Part shown: piece by piece, positions 25,971-34,746 of the stretch
How the letters are laid out: each line of letters begins with the position of its first letter
Numbering within the stretch: position 1 is the first letter of the stretch
NCBI GenBank assembly: GCA_016720835.1
Contig: JADKJW010000005.1
Location: forward strand, 186,001-250,000
DNA: 64,000 nucleotides
Direction of reading: 5' to 3'
Origin: Ignavibacteria bacterium
GTDB lineage: Bacteria; Bacteroidota; Ignavibacteria; SZUA-365
Notes under the pieces: generated by a model
Seen by the model: only the letters and a program-made list of their open reading frames with translations
Databases searched by the model: none
Told to the model about the DNA's origin: nothing
Made by a program: the position numbers and the translations under genes

Positions 25971-27554
25971 ATGCATCGCACCCTGTCTGCTCATCGCGTC
26001 CTTCCCGTCCTCTTCCTTGCCTTCGCGGCCGCGGGCTGCGGCACGGGCGCATTGAAGGACGTGCGCTCCTACGACACCGCCGTTCTCCGGAATCTCGGTT
26101 CGGAGGTCAACTCGACGTACGACGATTTCGCGTCGTCGCTGCTCGACAACCGCCTGTACTTCACGTCGAACCGTCCGACCGCCGAGGGCTACATCCAGGG
26201 CGACGATTTCTGGTTCGCCGATCTCGAGCGCGGGCAATGGTCGCAGGCGCTGAACTATGGCGGCACCGTCAACACTCCCCGCGACGAAGGCGCGCCGTTC
26301 GTGAGCGCCGACGGAGGCACGATCATCTATACGCAGTGCTGGAATGAGGACGGTCTCGGTGACGCGGACATCTACACGGCCTCCCTCGATGCGCAGGGCA
26401 AATGGCAGCGCATCCAGAATCTCGGCGAACTCGTCAACACCAAGTACTGGGATTCGAATCCCACCATCTCCACGGACGGGGAAGAAATGTTCTTCTCCTC
26501 CGACCGCCCGGGCGGTTTCGGCGGGACGGACCTCTGGGTGAGCAAGCGCCTGCGCAACGGCAAATGGGGCACGGCAAAGAACCTCGGTCCCGGCGTCAAT
26601 ACGTCGGACGATGAAAAGGGTCCGTACCTCTCACCCGCGGGCACGGAACTCTACTTCTCGAGCACCGGGCATCCCGGTCTCGGCGGGCACGACCTTTTCG
26701 TCTCCGTGCGCGACACGAAGAAAGGCTGGCTGCCGCCGACGAATATCGGACGACCGTTCAATTCCTCCGCGGACGATCTGTTCTTCCGCGTCTCCGCGCT
26801 CGAGGACACCGTATACATCACCTCGAACAGGGACGGCGGCCTCGGCGGCTACGACCTGTACGCGATCGGACCGAATCCGTTCAAGGACACCGCGCGGTAC
26901 ACGTTCTACGTGTCCCTGTCCGTCACCGACACGCTCACGCGCAGCGGCATCGGCGGCGCGCGTGTGCGCATTGCGCGCGAGGACGGTTCGGTCGATTCCA
27001 CGATCACCGACAAGAAGGGCATCCTCCGCTTCAGGACGAAGCTCGGACAGAAGTACACGTTCGACGTATCCGCGAAGAACTACCTCCCGGCGAGCAAGTC
27101 GGCCACCGTGCCGATGTCCCTTTCGACGCGGGAGTACCGCGTGCGCGTCGGCCTTCCCCCGATACTGCCCGAGGCGCCGAAGGCGGAGACGAAGCCGGAC
27201 CATCCCATCGTGTATTTCGAATTCGACAAGGCCGACATCTCCGACGAGTATGCGACCGATCTCGCCGCCTGGTACGCGTCGGCCCTGCAGAAACTCGTGG
27301 AAGCTAAAATCGATTTCGATCTGGAACTCAACGCCCATACGGATGACGTCGGCACCGTGGAATACAATACCGCGCTCTCGCGCCGCCGCGGTGCGGCGGT
27401 CAGCAAGGCGCTGAGCGGCATGGGCGTTCCGCGCGCCAATATTTCGGTGAACGCCTACGGCGAAACGAAACCCGTCGACGAGAACGAGAGCGAAGAGGGG
27501 CGCAAGCACAACCGGCGGGTGGAATTGCTGCTCCTCTCGGAACCGCCGAAGTAA
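25971..27554 (+). CDS. PD40 repeat lipoprotein with OmpA C-terminal peptidoglycan-binding domain
   Basis: 527 aa. Lipobox AAAGC places the acylated Cys near residue 24. Five PD40 blades (EEMFFSSDRPGGFGGTDLW is the clearest) are followed by a small regulatory-like beta domain and an OmpA domain (YFEFDKADIS ... NAHTDDVGTVEYNTALSRRR ... NRRVELLLL) with the Asp and Arg that bind diaminopimelate. It anchors outer membrane to cell wall and resembles PorE-type T9SS accessory proteins, though direct T9SS membership is inferred. The intact layout shows what the broken 10032 gene should look like. Confidence 0.9.
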   Translation: MHRTLSAHRVLPVLFLAFAAAGCGTGALKDVRSYDTAVLRNLGSEVNSTYDDFASSLLDNRLYFTSNRPTAEGYIQGDDFWFADLERGQWSQALNYGGTVNTPRDEGAPFVSADGGTIIYTQCWNEDGLGDADIYTASLDAQGKWQRIQNLGELVNTKYWDSNPTISTDGEEMFFSSDRPGGFGGTDLWVSKRLRNGKWGTAKNLGPGVNTSDDEKGPYLSPAGTELYFSSTGHPGLGGHDLFVSVRDTKKGWLPPTNIGRPFNSSADDLFFRVSALEDTVYITSNRDGGLGGYDLYAIGPNPFKDTARYTFYVSLSVTDTLTRSGIGGARVRIAREDGSVDSTITDKKGILRFRTKLGQKYTFDVSAKNYLPASKSATVPMSLSTREYRVRVGLPPILPEAPKAETKPDHPIVYFEFDKADISDEYATDLAAWYASALQKLVEAKIDFDLELNAHTDDVGTVEYNTALSRRRGAAVSKALSGMGVPRANISVNAYGETKPVDENESEEGRKHNRRVELLLLSEPPK

Positions 27555-27583
27555 ACGACCCTCCCCACAGCGAGGCGCGGCAG

Positions 27584-29710
27584 ATGACGATCACGACACA
27601 GGCATCTTCGCACACGGCGCGCAACCGCGCGCGCTCCGTCCTCGTCGCGGCCCTTTTCGCGCTGCTCTGCGCTCCATACGCGAGCAACGGACAGTTCCGT
27701 CTTTTTCTTCAGCAGCCGGAAACCGGCGCCTTCCCGCGCATCCGCATTCCGTTGAAGGTCATCAACAATTCGGCGTCCATCGGCACACTCGCCCCGTCGA
27801 ATTTCACGCTCACCGACAACGGCGTGCCCCGCGCTCCGCTCGAGATCGACTGCGCCACGAACGACACGACGAAGCAGGTGAACGTGATGTTCATTCTCGA
27901 CGTCAGCCTCAGCATGAGCTTCGTGGAGGGGACGCGCGACTACGATCCCGACAGCCTGAAGTGGAAAAAGGCCAAGCAGATGATGTCGTACGCCTTCCAC
28001 CGGCTGCGGGCCACGGACAAGGGCGGACTGGTGACCTTCGGCGAAGAGGTGCAGCTCGAGCACACGCTCACGTCCAATCTCACGTTGTTGGACGATGCCG
28101 TCGCGGGACTCGGCCTGCGTCCGGGCACCGCGATTTACGATGCGGTGCTCTTCACGCTCCCGTACTGCACCGCGGACACCGGATCCTCGAAGACGATCGT
28201 CATTCTGCTCACGGACGGGTCCGATCAGTCCTCCATGAACACCCTCATCGACGCCATCGACGACGCGCGCCGGCGTCGCATCCCGCTCTACACCATCGGC
28301 CTCGGCGTGGAACCGGGCGACGAAACCGCCCTCGATTCGCTCTCGCGCCTGACCGGCGGCGAATGCCTGCTGGCGCCAACATCGGAGCGGCTGCAGGAAA
28401 CCTTCGATCGCATCTTCAAGAGCATCTACGCGAGCAATTGCATCCTCAGCTACACCACTCCAGACACCTGCAGACAGGGCGAGGAACACCGGCTCGAGAT
28501 CACGGTGAACATCGACGGCAAGACCGATTTCGGCACCGTGCGCTACACCGATCCGGATTACCGCTCTCAGCTTGCCGTGCGCGCCCTGCTTCCCGATACG
28601 CTCACCGACGATCAGACCATCGTGGTGCCCGTCGTTGCGGAAGGGGAGATCCGCGCGGACGAGGCGCTGCACTTCGCTCTCCGGTTCGGGTACGACAGCA
28701 GCGCCGTGCGCTTCATCGGGCTGGAAGGGCCCACGACGCTGCTCGATCCCGCCACCATCACCGCAGGCGGGACGGCGGGATCGATGCTCATCACCCCCGC
28801 GTGGACTGGCGCCGCCGTGCCGCGAAGAGGCATGACCTACGGGGCGGGGGACACGCTCTTCTTCCTGCGCCTGCACGTGCCGTTTCGCAGCGCCAATCTT
28901 CGAACCGCATTGACCCTCGCGATGGAAGGCGAGGGATGGCGGCAGCATTGCGACGTGCTGGCGACGAGCGGCGACGAACCCTTTGTCATCAGCGGTTGCC
29001 CGGAACTGCTGCGCTTCGGTATCGATTCCGGCATCGTCGCGCGGCCACTCGCGGAGCTGGTCATTCCCGTCTGGTTGCACGATTCCATCGATATCGCGCA
29101 ACAGATGGAATTGTCCTTTTTCTTCCGCTACGACGAGAACCTGCTGCACTTCAATCGCTACGAAACGGGCGGCACCGTGAGCGCCGGCACCCTGCTGACC
29201 GTCGTGGAAATGTCCCCCGGACTGCTGTTCGTCTCCTGTTCGAAGTCCGATCCGGCCGGGCGCAGCGGCGTGTTGCTCCGCCTCGTGTTCACCGCCGGTA
29301 ACCGAATTGCCTCGTCGCGTGTCTCCATATCAGTAGAGCAACTCTTCTTCGCCCAGTCGTGCGCACCCAGGCTGGAGTTCGCGGGAGACCACGTCACCAT
29401 TGACGGATGGTGTGAACGCCTCTTGACAAGGAAACCCGTGCTGCAGGTCAAGTCGATATACCCGAATCCCGTGCTCGGCGCGCACTCCGCGACGGCAACC
29501 GTGGAATTCGCCGTGCACGGTACCGGCCGTTCGCGCATCGAACTGACCGACCTGCAGGGCGAAGTCCTGCGCATGCTCTTTGACGGGTATTTCGCGGAGG
29601 GCACGCACGCGGTGAGTTTCTCGATCGAGGATCTTCCGAGCGGCAGTTATCTCTGCACGCTCAGCGAAGGGTACGCCGTCTCCACCAAGCGGTTGATCAT
29701 TTCGCGGTAG
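27584..29710 (+). CDS. vWA-domain surface protein with T9SS sorting domain
   Basis: 708 aa with an N-terminal signal peptide (about 1-37, LFALLCAPYASNG). vWA domain about 90-285 with MIDAS DVSLS and the strand IVILLTDGSDQ; Cys pair near 285-295. Then two cohesin-like or carbohydrate-binding-like beta regions (FALRFGYDSSAVRF, FFFRYDENLLHF) and a sorting domain (IYPNPVLGAHS ... LPSGSYLCTLSEG ... KRLIISR). It is probably a metal-dependent adhesin at the cell surface. It is co-directional with the next vWA gene, which has the same plan; only 8 bases separate them. Confidence 0.88.
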   Translation: MTITTQASSHTARNRARSVLVAALFALLCAPYASNGQFRLFLQQPETGAFPRIRIPLKVINNSASIGTLAPSNFTLTDNGVPRAPLEIDCATNDTTKQVNVMFILDVSLSMSFVEGTRDYDPDSLKWKKAKQMMSYAFHRLRATDKGGLVTFGEEVQLEHTLTSNLTLLDDAVAGLGLRPGTAIYDAVLFTLPYCTADTGSSKTIVILLTDGSDQSSMNTLIDAIDDARRRRIPLYTIGLGVEPGDETALDSLSRLTGGECLLAPTSERLQETFDRIFKSIYASNCILSYTTPDTCRQGEEHRLEITVNIDGKTDFGTVRYTDPDYRSQLAVRALLPDTLTDDQTIVVPVVAEGEIRADEALHFALRFGYDSSAVRFIGLEGPTTLLDPATITAGGTAGSMLITPAWTGAAVPRRGMTYGAGDTLFFLRLHVPFRSANLRTALTLAMEGEGWRQHCDVLATSGDEPFVISGCPELLRFGIDSGIVARPLAELVIPVWLHDSIDIAQQMELSFFFRYDENLLHFNRYETGGTVSAGTLLTVVEMSPGLLFVSCSKSDPAGRSGVLLRLVFTAGNRIASSRVSISVEQLFFAQSCAPRLEFAGDHVTIDGWCERLLTRKPVLQVKSIYPNPVLGAHSATATVEFAVHGTGRSRIELTDLQGEVLRMLFDGYFAEGTHAVSFSIEDLPSGSYLCTLSEGYAVSTKRLIISR

Positions 29711-29718
29711 GCGCGGTC

Positions 29719-30603
29719 ATGCGCTCCATCTCCGGTGTGTTCCTCGTCGCGCTTCTCGCGTTGACGGCAGTCGGACAGGCCGGTGCGTCTGTGCGCGACA
29801 GTCTCGCGCTGCGCATCACGCAGGTGGATCTCACCCGCTTTCCGTACGTGCAGTTGAAAGTGGAGGTGCGCCGCAACGGGCTTCTGCAGCATACCCTGAA
29901 CAGTCCCGACTTTTCCATTCGCGAGGACGGCATCGCGCAGTTCGTCGAATCGCTCGCATGTCCGGGCGACAGTCTGACGCGCCTGTCCGTCGCCATCCTC
30001 CTGGACCGCTCCGGCAGCATGGCCACGGATGACGACGGAGGACCGGATCCGGACAGCGTCAAGCTTCGCGCGGCGAAGGCCGCGACCTCCACGTTTCTCT
30101 CCTTCCTCGAGTCCCGCGACGAGGCCTGCATGTACAGTTTCGCCTCGTCCTTCGCCGCCAATCAGAGCTTCACGAACGACACCGCCCGCCTGCGCGGCGC
30201 CCTGGTGCCGATCAGCGCGTATGGCTCGACGGCCATCTGGGAATCGATGCTGCGCACCCTCGATTCGCTGCGCGCGCGCGCGGGCCGGCGCGTCATGATC
30301 TGCCTGACCGACGGACGCAGCCAGAAGGAGGATCCCCGCCGCTTCACCTATTCGAAGGTCATCGACAAGGCCGTTCTCGAACGGGTTCCCGTTTACATCA
30401 TCGGCCTCGGCAGCGATGTGGACGAGAATACGCTGACCAGCATTGCAAACAGCACCGGCGGGAAGTACTACACCTCACCCGGTCCGGCCGACCTCGAAGC
30501 CATCTTCGGACGCATCGCGGACGATATCATCACCGACGCCTGCGTACTGCGCTACACGTCGACGAACCCTGCCTCGACGGATCGATGCGTCTCGTTGAAG
30601 TGA
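29719..30603 (+). CDS. vWA-domain secreted protein, N-terminal half (frameshifted)
   Basis: 294 aa as read, with signal peptide MRSISGVFLV ... GQAGAS and a vWA domain with MIDAS DRSGS and MICLTDGRSQ. It is a paralogue of the preceding gene. The frame ends at TGA 30603 just after the vWA domain, while the rest of the protein continues in another frame from 30585. Adding one base near 30594 joins them into 682 aa with the reading VSLEVNVRIGN. Either a real one-base deletion, a sequencing error, or two coupled genes. Confidence 0.75.
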   Translation: MRSISGVFLVALLALTAVGQAGASVRDSLALRITQVDLTRFPYVQLKVEVRRNGLLQHTLNSPDFSIREDGIAQFVESLACPGDSLTRLSVAILLDRSGSMATDDDGGPDPDSVKLRAAKAATSTFLSFLESRDEACMYSFASSFAANQSFTNDTARLRGALVPISAYGSTAIWESMLRTLDSLRARAGRRVMICLTDGRSQKEDPRRFTYSKVIDKAVLERVPVYIIGLGSDVDENTLTSIANSTGGKYYTSPGPADLEAIFGRIADDIITDACVLRYTSTNPASTDRCVSLK

Positions 30604-31766
30604 ACGTCCGCATCGGCAATCTCGTCGCCTCCGCAGAGACCAGTTACACCGTGGTGAACAAGCTTTCGCCGATGACCCTCTTCTTCGAATCGGGCCTGCA
30701 GGCGCAGTCGCGGACCGAGTTCCGTCTGCCATTGACCGTGCTCGAACCACTCTCCACGATTTCACCGTTATCCTTCACCGTGCTGTTGCGCTTCGATTCG
30801 ACGCTGCTCGCGTTGCGGAGCGTGGAAACGGCAGGGACGATCACCCAGGGCGGCACGCTGCAACTGCAGCGCATCGACGCGGGCGGCTGCCGCATTTCGA
30901 TCACGGATTACATCCCCGTGTTGCCGAGCGGTCCGCTGTTCCAACTGGTCTTTTCCGCCGCGGGCACACCCGTCGATACCGTCACCCGGGTCGTGATTCT
31001 CGACGCGGGTATGCAGCAGCAGTGTCCGGTGACGCTCGATGCGCGCGGAACCACCGTCACGCTGCTCGCGTGCAGTCAGGCATATACCATCGGCTCCGCG
31101 GAAACCGTCGTCGCCAGTCCTGGCGGCGCGTTGCGCGTGCCCATTCGCGTGGCGCCCGCCTTGAATGCGGGCGAGGCGTTCAACGCGCATTTCAGCGTGG
31201 CCTACGATTCCGCCCTTGTGCAGTTCTCGGGGGTGGAGGCGGCGCGGCCGTACGAGACCGGCGCCTCGCTTGTCGCGACTCGCATCAAGGGTTCGCTCAT
31301 TGTGGACGTGCGGGGCCGTCCGGCGGATAGTACAGACGTGCTCTGCTGGCTGCTGTTCCGGCAGAACAATCTGCGCGAGTCCACCACCGCCTCGCTGCGG
31401 CTCGCCGCGCTGGCTGTCACCACCGAATGCGCCGTCGACGCGGCGTCCCAGGATCCCGTGCTTCTGCTGGACGGGTACTGCGAACGTCTCCTCACGCGCA
31501 GCGCGTCGCGACCGACGGTCAGCGCGCATCCGAATCCATTCAATCCCTCGACCACGCTCGAGTTCTCCATCCCCTCCGACGGCGATGCGTCGCTGCGCAT
31601 CATCGATGTGGCCGGCAGGGAAGTGGCGTTGCTTCACCGCGGTCCGATTGCCTCCGGCCGGTACCGACTGCCCTTCGACGCCCGCGGCCTCCCCTCCGGT
31701 TCCTACCGAGCCGTCCTCACCCATGCAGGCAGCACCGCCGCCCATTCGATCATGTTTGTAAAGTAA
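30585..31766 (+). CDS. C-terminal half of the frameshifted vWA protein: cohesin-like domains and T9SS sorting domain
   Basis: 393 aa from an ATG that overlaps the upstream stop by 19 bases. It has no signal peptide, so alone it could not reach T9SS. Two cohesin-like strands sets (FTVLLRFDSTLLALRSV, FNAHFSVAYDSALVQFSGV) match those in the 27584 protein at the same place, and the sorting domain (VSAHPNPFNPSTTLEF ... GLPSGSYRAVL) ends in MFVK. I read it as part of the preceding gene. No ribosome binding site is seen before the ATG. Confidence 0.75.
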   Translation: MRLVEVNVRIGNLVASAETSYTVVNKLSPMTLFFESGLQAQSRTEFRLPLTVLEPLSTISPLSFTVLLRFDSTLLALRSVETAGTITQGGTLQLQRIDAGGCRISITDYIPVLPSGPLFQLVFSAAGTPVDTVTRVVILDAGMQQQCPVTLDARGTTVTLLACSQAYTIGSAETVVASPGGALRVPIRVAPALNAGEAFNAHFSVAYDSALVQFSGVEAARPYETGASLVATRIKGSLIVDVRGRPADSTDVLCWLLFRQNNLRESTTASLRLAALAVTTECAVDAASQDPVLLLDGYCERLLTRSASRPTVSAHPNPFNPSTTLEFSIPSDGDASLRIIDVAGREVALLHRGPIASGRYRLPFDARGLPSGSYRAVLTHAGSTAAHSIMFVK

Positions 31767-31776
31767 TGGGGAGGAG

Positions 31777-32082
31777 GGCGGACATCCTGTCCGCCCTCTT
31801 TCTTCAAGAATTCGTGTTTATGGAAAGCGTAGGGGGGCGGACATTCCTGTCCGCCCTTTTTTCCCGCGTCAAAGAACGTTTTACCGTCGATCGAATGGAA
31901 TTCAAAATGGCGGACAGGAATGTCTGCCCTCCCATATTTTACGAGTCAAGATAGCACACACCGTCGATCGAATGGAATTCAAAATGGCGGACAGGAATGT
32001 CCGCCCTCCCATATTTTACGAGTCAAGATAGCATGCATCGTCGATCGAATGGAATTCAACATGGCGGACAGGAATGTCCGCC
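31777..32082. repeat. REP-like hairpins, family A, copies 7-11, REPIN-like pair and 77-bp tandem units
   Basis: Cores at 31777-31795 (one loop base missing), 31836-31855, 31909-31928 (one mismatch), 31986-32005 and 32063-32082. The first two read GGCGGACATTCC on plus, the last three GGCGGACAGGAA on plus, so orientation flips once, between 31855 and 31909. The last three are exactly 77 bases apart with shared flanks (CGTCGATCGAATGGAATTCAA). The array fills the 332-base gap between the convergent vWA and trmH genes; no gene is seen in it. Confidence 0.9.
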
Positions 32083-32098
32083 CTCCCAGTATTTCCAT

Positions 32099-32734
32099 TT
32101 ATTTTCCAGCCCAATCTTCCAGCATGGCGCGGCGCATCGCTTCCGGAAGTTGCGGGGTGTCGTACATGCCTTTCGCGGCGCGCTGGCGGAGGGCCTCGTA
32201 GAGGGTGACGGCGGCGGCGACGGAGACGTTGAGGCTCTCGACCATGCCCATCATCGGGATGAAGTAGATGCCGTCGGAGAGGGCGCAGGCTTCCTCGGAG
32301 ACGCCTCGGTGTTCGTTCCCGAGCACGAAGGCCACCTTTTCCGTAGCGTCGATGGCGTGCAGCGGAACCGATTGCTTCTTGAGGTGCGAGGAGTAGATGC
32401 GGAAGCCCGCGGCGCGGAGTTCGGCGAAGCAGTCCGCGACGGAGTGGTGCACATGCAGATCCAGCCACTTCTTGGCGCTGGCGGAGCTTTTCCTGCCGAT
32501 GGCGCGGAAGTTCGGCGCTGCCTCCACATGGTACAGCAGGTGGACGGAATGGATGCCTATCGCGTCCGCGGATCGCAGGATGGCGCTGACGTTGTGCGGG
32601 TCCCACACGTTCTCGATCACCAGTGTGAGCGTCGGCTGACGCCGGTCGATGACCTGCTGGAAGCGCTGTTTGCGGCGTTCGGAGATCGTCTCCAGCGAGC
32701 GGCCGCGTTTTTTCAAGGTGCCGGGGATGTGCAT
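32099..32734 (-). CDS. trmH: tRNA (guanosine(18)-2'-O)-methyltransferase, SpoU/TrmH family
   Basis: 211 aa. SPOUT motifs: NVWDPHNVSAILRSADAIG (motif 1, catalytic Arg), FVLGNEHRGVSEE (motif 2) and IPMMGMVESLNVSVAAAV (motif 3), which form the trefoil-knot SAM site. N-terminal ERRKQRFQQVIDRRQPTLTL is like E. coli TrmH, which methylates G18 in the D loop. No L30e-type extra domain, which argues against an RlmB-type rRNA enzyme. It is divergent from tRNA-Met; no clear ribosome binding site. Confidence 0.92.
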   Translation of the reverse strand: MHIPGTLKKRGRSLETISERRKQRFQQVIDRRQPTLTLVIENVWDPHNVSAILRSADAIGIHSVHLLYHVEAAPNFRAIGRKSSASAKKWLDLHVHHSVADCFAELRAAGFRIYSSHLKKQSVPLHAIDATEKVAFVLGNEHRGVSEEACALSDGIYFIPMMGMVESLNVSVAAAVTLYEALRQRAAKGMYDTPQLPEAMRRAMLEDWAGK

Positions 32735-32820
32735 GGGCGAAGGGGCAGGTGAGCGGGAAGGCCTCGTGCTGGGTGGCGCAACCGCAAGATAGGAAAAGTC
32801 GCGCTCAGATCGGCGGGCAC

Positions 32821-32851
32821 TTGCGTCAAATCCCGCCTTTCCGTACCTTTG
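32821..32851 (+). promoter_or_regulatory. Bacteroidota-type promoter for tRNA-Met
   Basis: TTG at 32821, 20-base spacer, TACCTTTG at 32844, nine bases before the mature tRNA. Exact -7 match. Confidence 0.7.
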
Positions 32852-32860
32852 TCTTCCCCC

Positions 32861-32933
32861 GGCGGGTTAGCTCAGTCGGTAGAGCAATGGAATCATAATC
32901 CATGTGTCGTGGGTTCGAATCCCTCACCCGCTA
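32861..32933 (+). tRNA. tRNA-Met (anticodon CAT), elongator type
   Basis: A 73-base cloverleaf: acceptor GGCGGGT/ACCCGCT with G1-U72 wobble, D arm GCTC/GAGC, anticodon stem ATGGA/TCCAT with loop ATCATAA, T arm GTGGG-TTCGAAT-CCCTC with one T-T mismatch, discriminator A. The anticodon stem lacks the three G-C pairs of the initiator. A CAT tRNA could also be the lysidine-modified tRNA-Ile2, but the sequence style is that of elongator Met. Confidence 0.93.
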
Positions 32934-32945
32934 CAGATCCCCATG

Positions 32946-32975
32946 AATGGCGAAAATCATACGGTTTTCGCCATT
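32946..32975 (+). terminator. Intrinsic terminator of tRNA-Met
   Basis: Perfect 11-bp stem AATGGCGAAAA/TTTTCGCCATT, 8-base loop, followed by TCTTATTG. It lies 13 bases after the tRNA. Confidence 0.7.
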
Positions 32976-33268
32976 TCTTATTGTCGTGAGACGGAACACG
33001 GCCCCGGATCAGGGGCCCCGGAGCTCAGGCCTGGCAGGTAACACGCGCGGAGATGAAGCGATGCAGACGGCGGACGGGCGCCGCATCGGCAATGGCATGG
33101 ACCGAAACGATATCCATCAGATACCAAACTCTTGATCTTTGCCGAATTAATGACGAGGTTCTCTCTGCTGTACTTTTGAGAACTGTCAGGAGTACTCGTG
33201 TCATGTTCCTCCGGTTCTTCCTGGTCGAATCGCAACATGCAAACACACGGGGAGGAGTAGTGAAGTCC
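32976..33268 (+). other. Intergenic leader region before the BNR protein gene
   Basis: No gene is supported. A TACTTTTG at 33171-33178 matches the -7 consensus, without a TTTG at the proper distance. GGAGGAG at 33251-33257 is the ribosome binding site for the next gene. Confidence 0.4.
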
Positions 33269-34621
33269 ATGATGAAGGCACTTGTCGTTGCGGCTCTTGT
33301 TGCATTGAGCACACTGAAGGCCGCGGGCCAGGTTCCCGAATCCCCGAATCTCATGAACGATGCACAGGCAAATGCGCAGGAATGGGAAAGACTGAAGTTT
33401 GTCCTTCCGTCCGAGTACAAGAATTTTCATCCTCGGAATGTCACCTTCCTCACGACGCAGATCGGTTGGATTTCCGCCTACGGATATGATACCTCCAATA
33501 CGCTCTTTCAACATGTGCTAAAAAGTTCGGACGGAGGGGATTCATGGAGGGTCATCGCGGACAACGCGCAAGCCGCATTTGCCCTGGATACGAGCCATTT
33601 TTGGGCAGCGTGCGGCGACAAGCTTCTAACAAGCTCAACCGGCGGAGTCCTGTGGGATGCACTCACTCTGGACATGCGGGTAGATCAGCTCTATTTCGCG
33701 GATTCCATCCATGGCATTGCTTTGCGCAGTGATAACAATACGTGTCGATCGACGAGTGATGGAGGTGTTTCCTGGCAGGACGGCGACACGAATGTGTATC
33801 TTGCCGGGTTGTCGCCTTCGAGGAATCTGGGGATATCGTTTCCTCACTGGCGGACTGGCTGGTTGGTTTCGGAAGCCAGTCCTTTCGCTACCGACAATGG
33901 GATGATCGCGCATACAACGACTGCGGGGAGGAGTTGGACGTATCAAAAAATCTATGCCAACTATCAGATGCCCATGTTGTACAGTGTGTCGTTTTCTGAT
34001 TCTTCGCACGGTTACGCTGCTGGCCCGGGGAATCTCCTTCGTACGAGCAATGGAGGCAAAGACTGGTCGAAGACATCCTTGCCGATACGTGGATATTCGA
34101 TCGCAGGTGATTATCGGGACGGTCTGTTTGTTACTGGCTGGAACGGTCAGATATGTTTTACTTCGGACGGTGGCGCGAGCTGGCGGTTCTTCGAAACCGG
34201 ATATGACGTAAATTATTCCTCAATATCCTTGGACAAAACACAGGGCTATGTCATCATCTTCGGAAAAAGCAATAGCGCTGAAAATATCCTGCTTCGACGC
34301 AAATTGCACACATTGACAAGATATCATGCGCCTGAAACCATGCACGCGCATACTATTCGTGATCTGGAGGTGGCTCCGAATCCAGTGAGGAGCGCATTTT
34401 CTGTCTCCTTTTCGAGTCGCGCAGGACTGGACGTTGAGATATCCATCTATTCCATATTGGGTCTTGAGGTGTTCAGGGGGTATCGCAGAGTTCAGTATGA
34501 TGGCTTCAATCAATGGCACTTCGGCAACCTCATGCACTGGAAACTCGCGAACGGGGTGTATTTCCTTCAGTTGAAAACCGCTGAAAGTCTCCATACCGTT
34601 GGTATATGGTACGACAGGTAA
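33269..34621 (+). CDS. T9SS-secreted BNR/YCF48-like protein
   Basis: 450 aa from ATG 33269 with signal peptide MMKALVVAAL ... KAAGQ. Repeats of the SSDGGDSW / STSDGGVSW / TSNGGKDW type form a beta-propeller. The end (LEVAPNPVRSAFSVSF ... LANGVYFLQLKT) is a sorting domain, but it finishes VGIWYDR rather than the usual basic stretch. The frame is open upstream to 33053 without signal-peptide sense, so the ATG after GGAGGAG was chosen. Codons are less GC-rich than in the core genes around it, suggesting recent gain or weak constraint. Function unknown. Confidence 0.82.
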   Translation: MMKALVVAALVALSTLKAAGQVPESPNLMNDAQANAQEWERLKFVLPSEYKNFHPRNVTFLTTQIGWISAYGYDTSNTLFQHVLKSSDGGDSWRVIADNAQAAFALDTSHFWAACGDKLLTSSTGGVLWDALTLDMRVDQLYFADSIHGIALRSDNNTCRSTSDGGVSWQDGDTNVYLAGLSPSRNLGISFPHWRTGWLVSEASPFATDNGMIAHTTTAGRSWTYQKIYANYQMPMLYSVSFSDSSHGYAAGPGNLLRTSNGGKDWSKTSLPIRGYSIAGDYRDGLFVTGWNGQICFTSDGGASWRFFETGYDVNYSSISLDKTQGYVIIFGKSNSAENILLRRKLHTLTRYHAPETMHAHTIRDLEVAPNPVRSAFSVSFSSRAGLDVEISIYSILGLEVFRGYRRVQYDGFNQWHFGNLMHWKLANGVYFLQLKTAESLHTVGIWYDR

Positions 34622-34746
34622 TGACGTCCTTACGGAAATGAAGACAAGCAACCATCCGCAAGCAAATACCTTAGAACACGACGTAATCTAAATATGGATG
34701 TATCGCTTTCGGACGCTGAAATACCATTGAAACTCCCAGGAACACC

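Noticed and set aside
31770..32100. Small frames reading ADRNVRPP / GGQECPP between the vWA gene and trmH
   Set aside because: Same hairpin translations; no start signals or conserved sense.
32861..32933. Initiator tRNA-fMet
   Set aside because: The anticodon stem is ATGGA/TCCAT instead of the initiator's G-C-rich stem, and the first pair is G-U, not the initiator mismatch.
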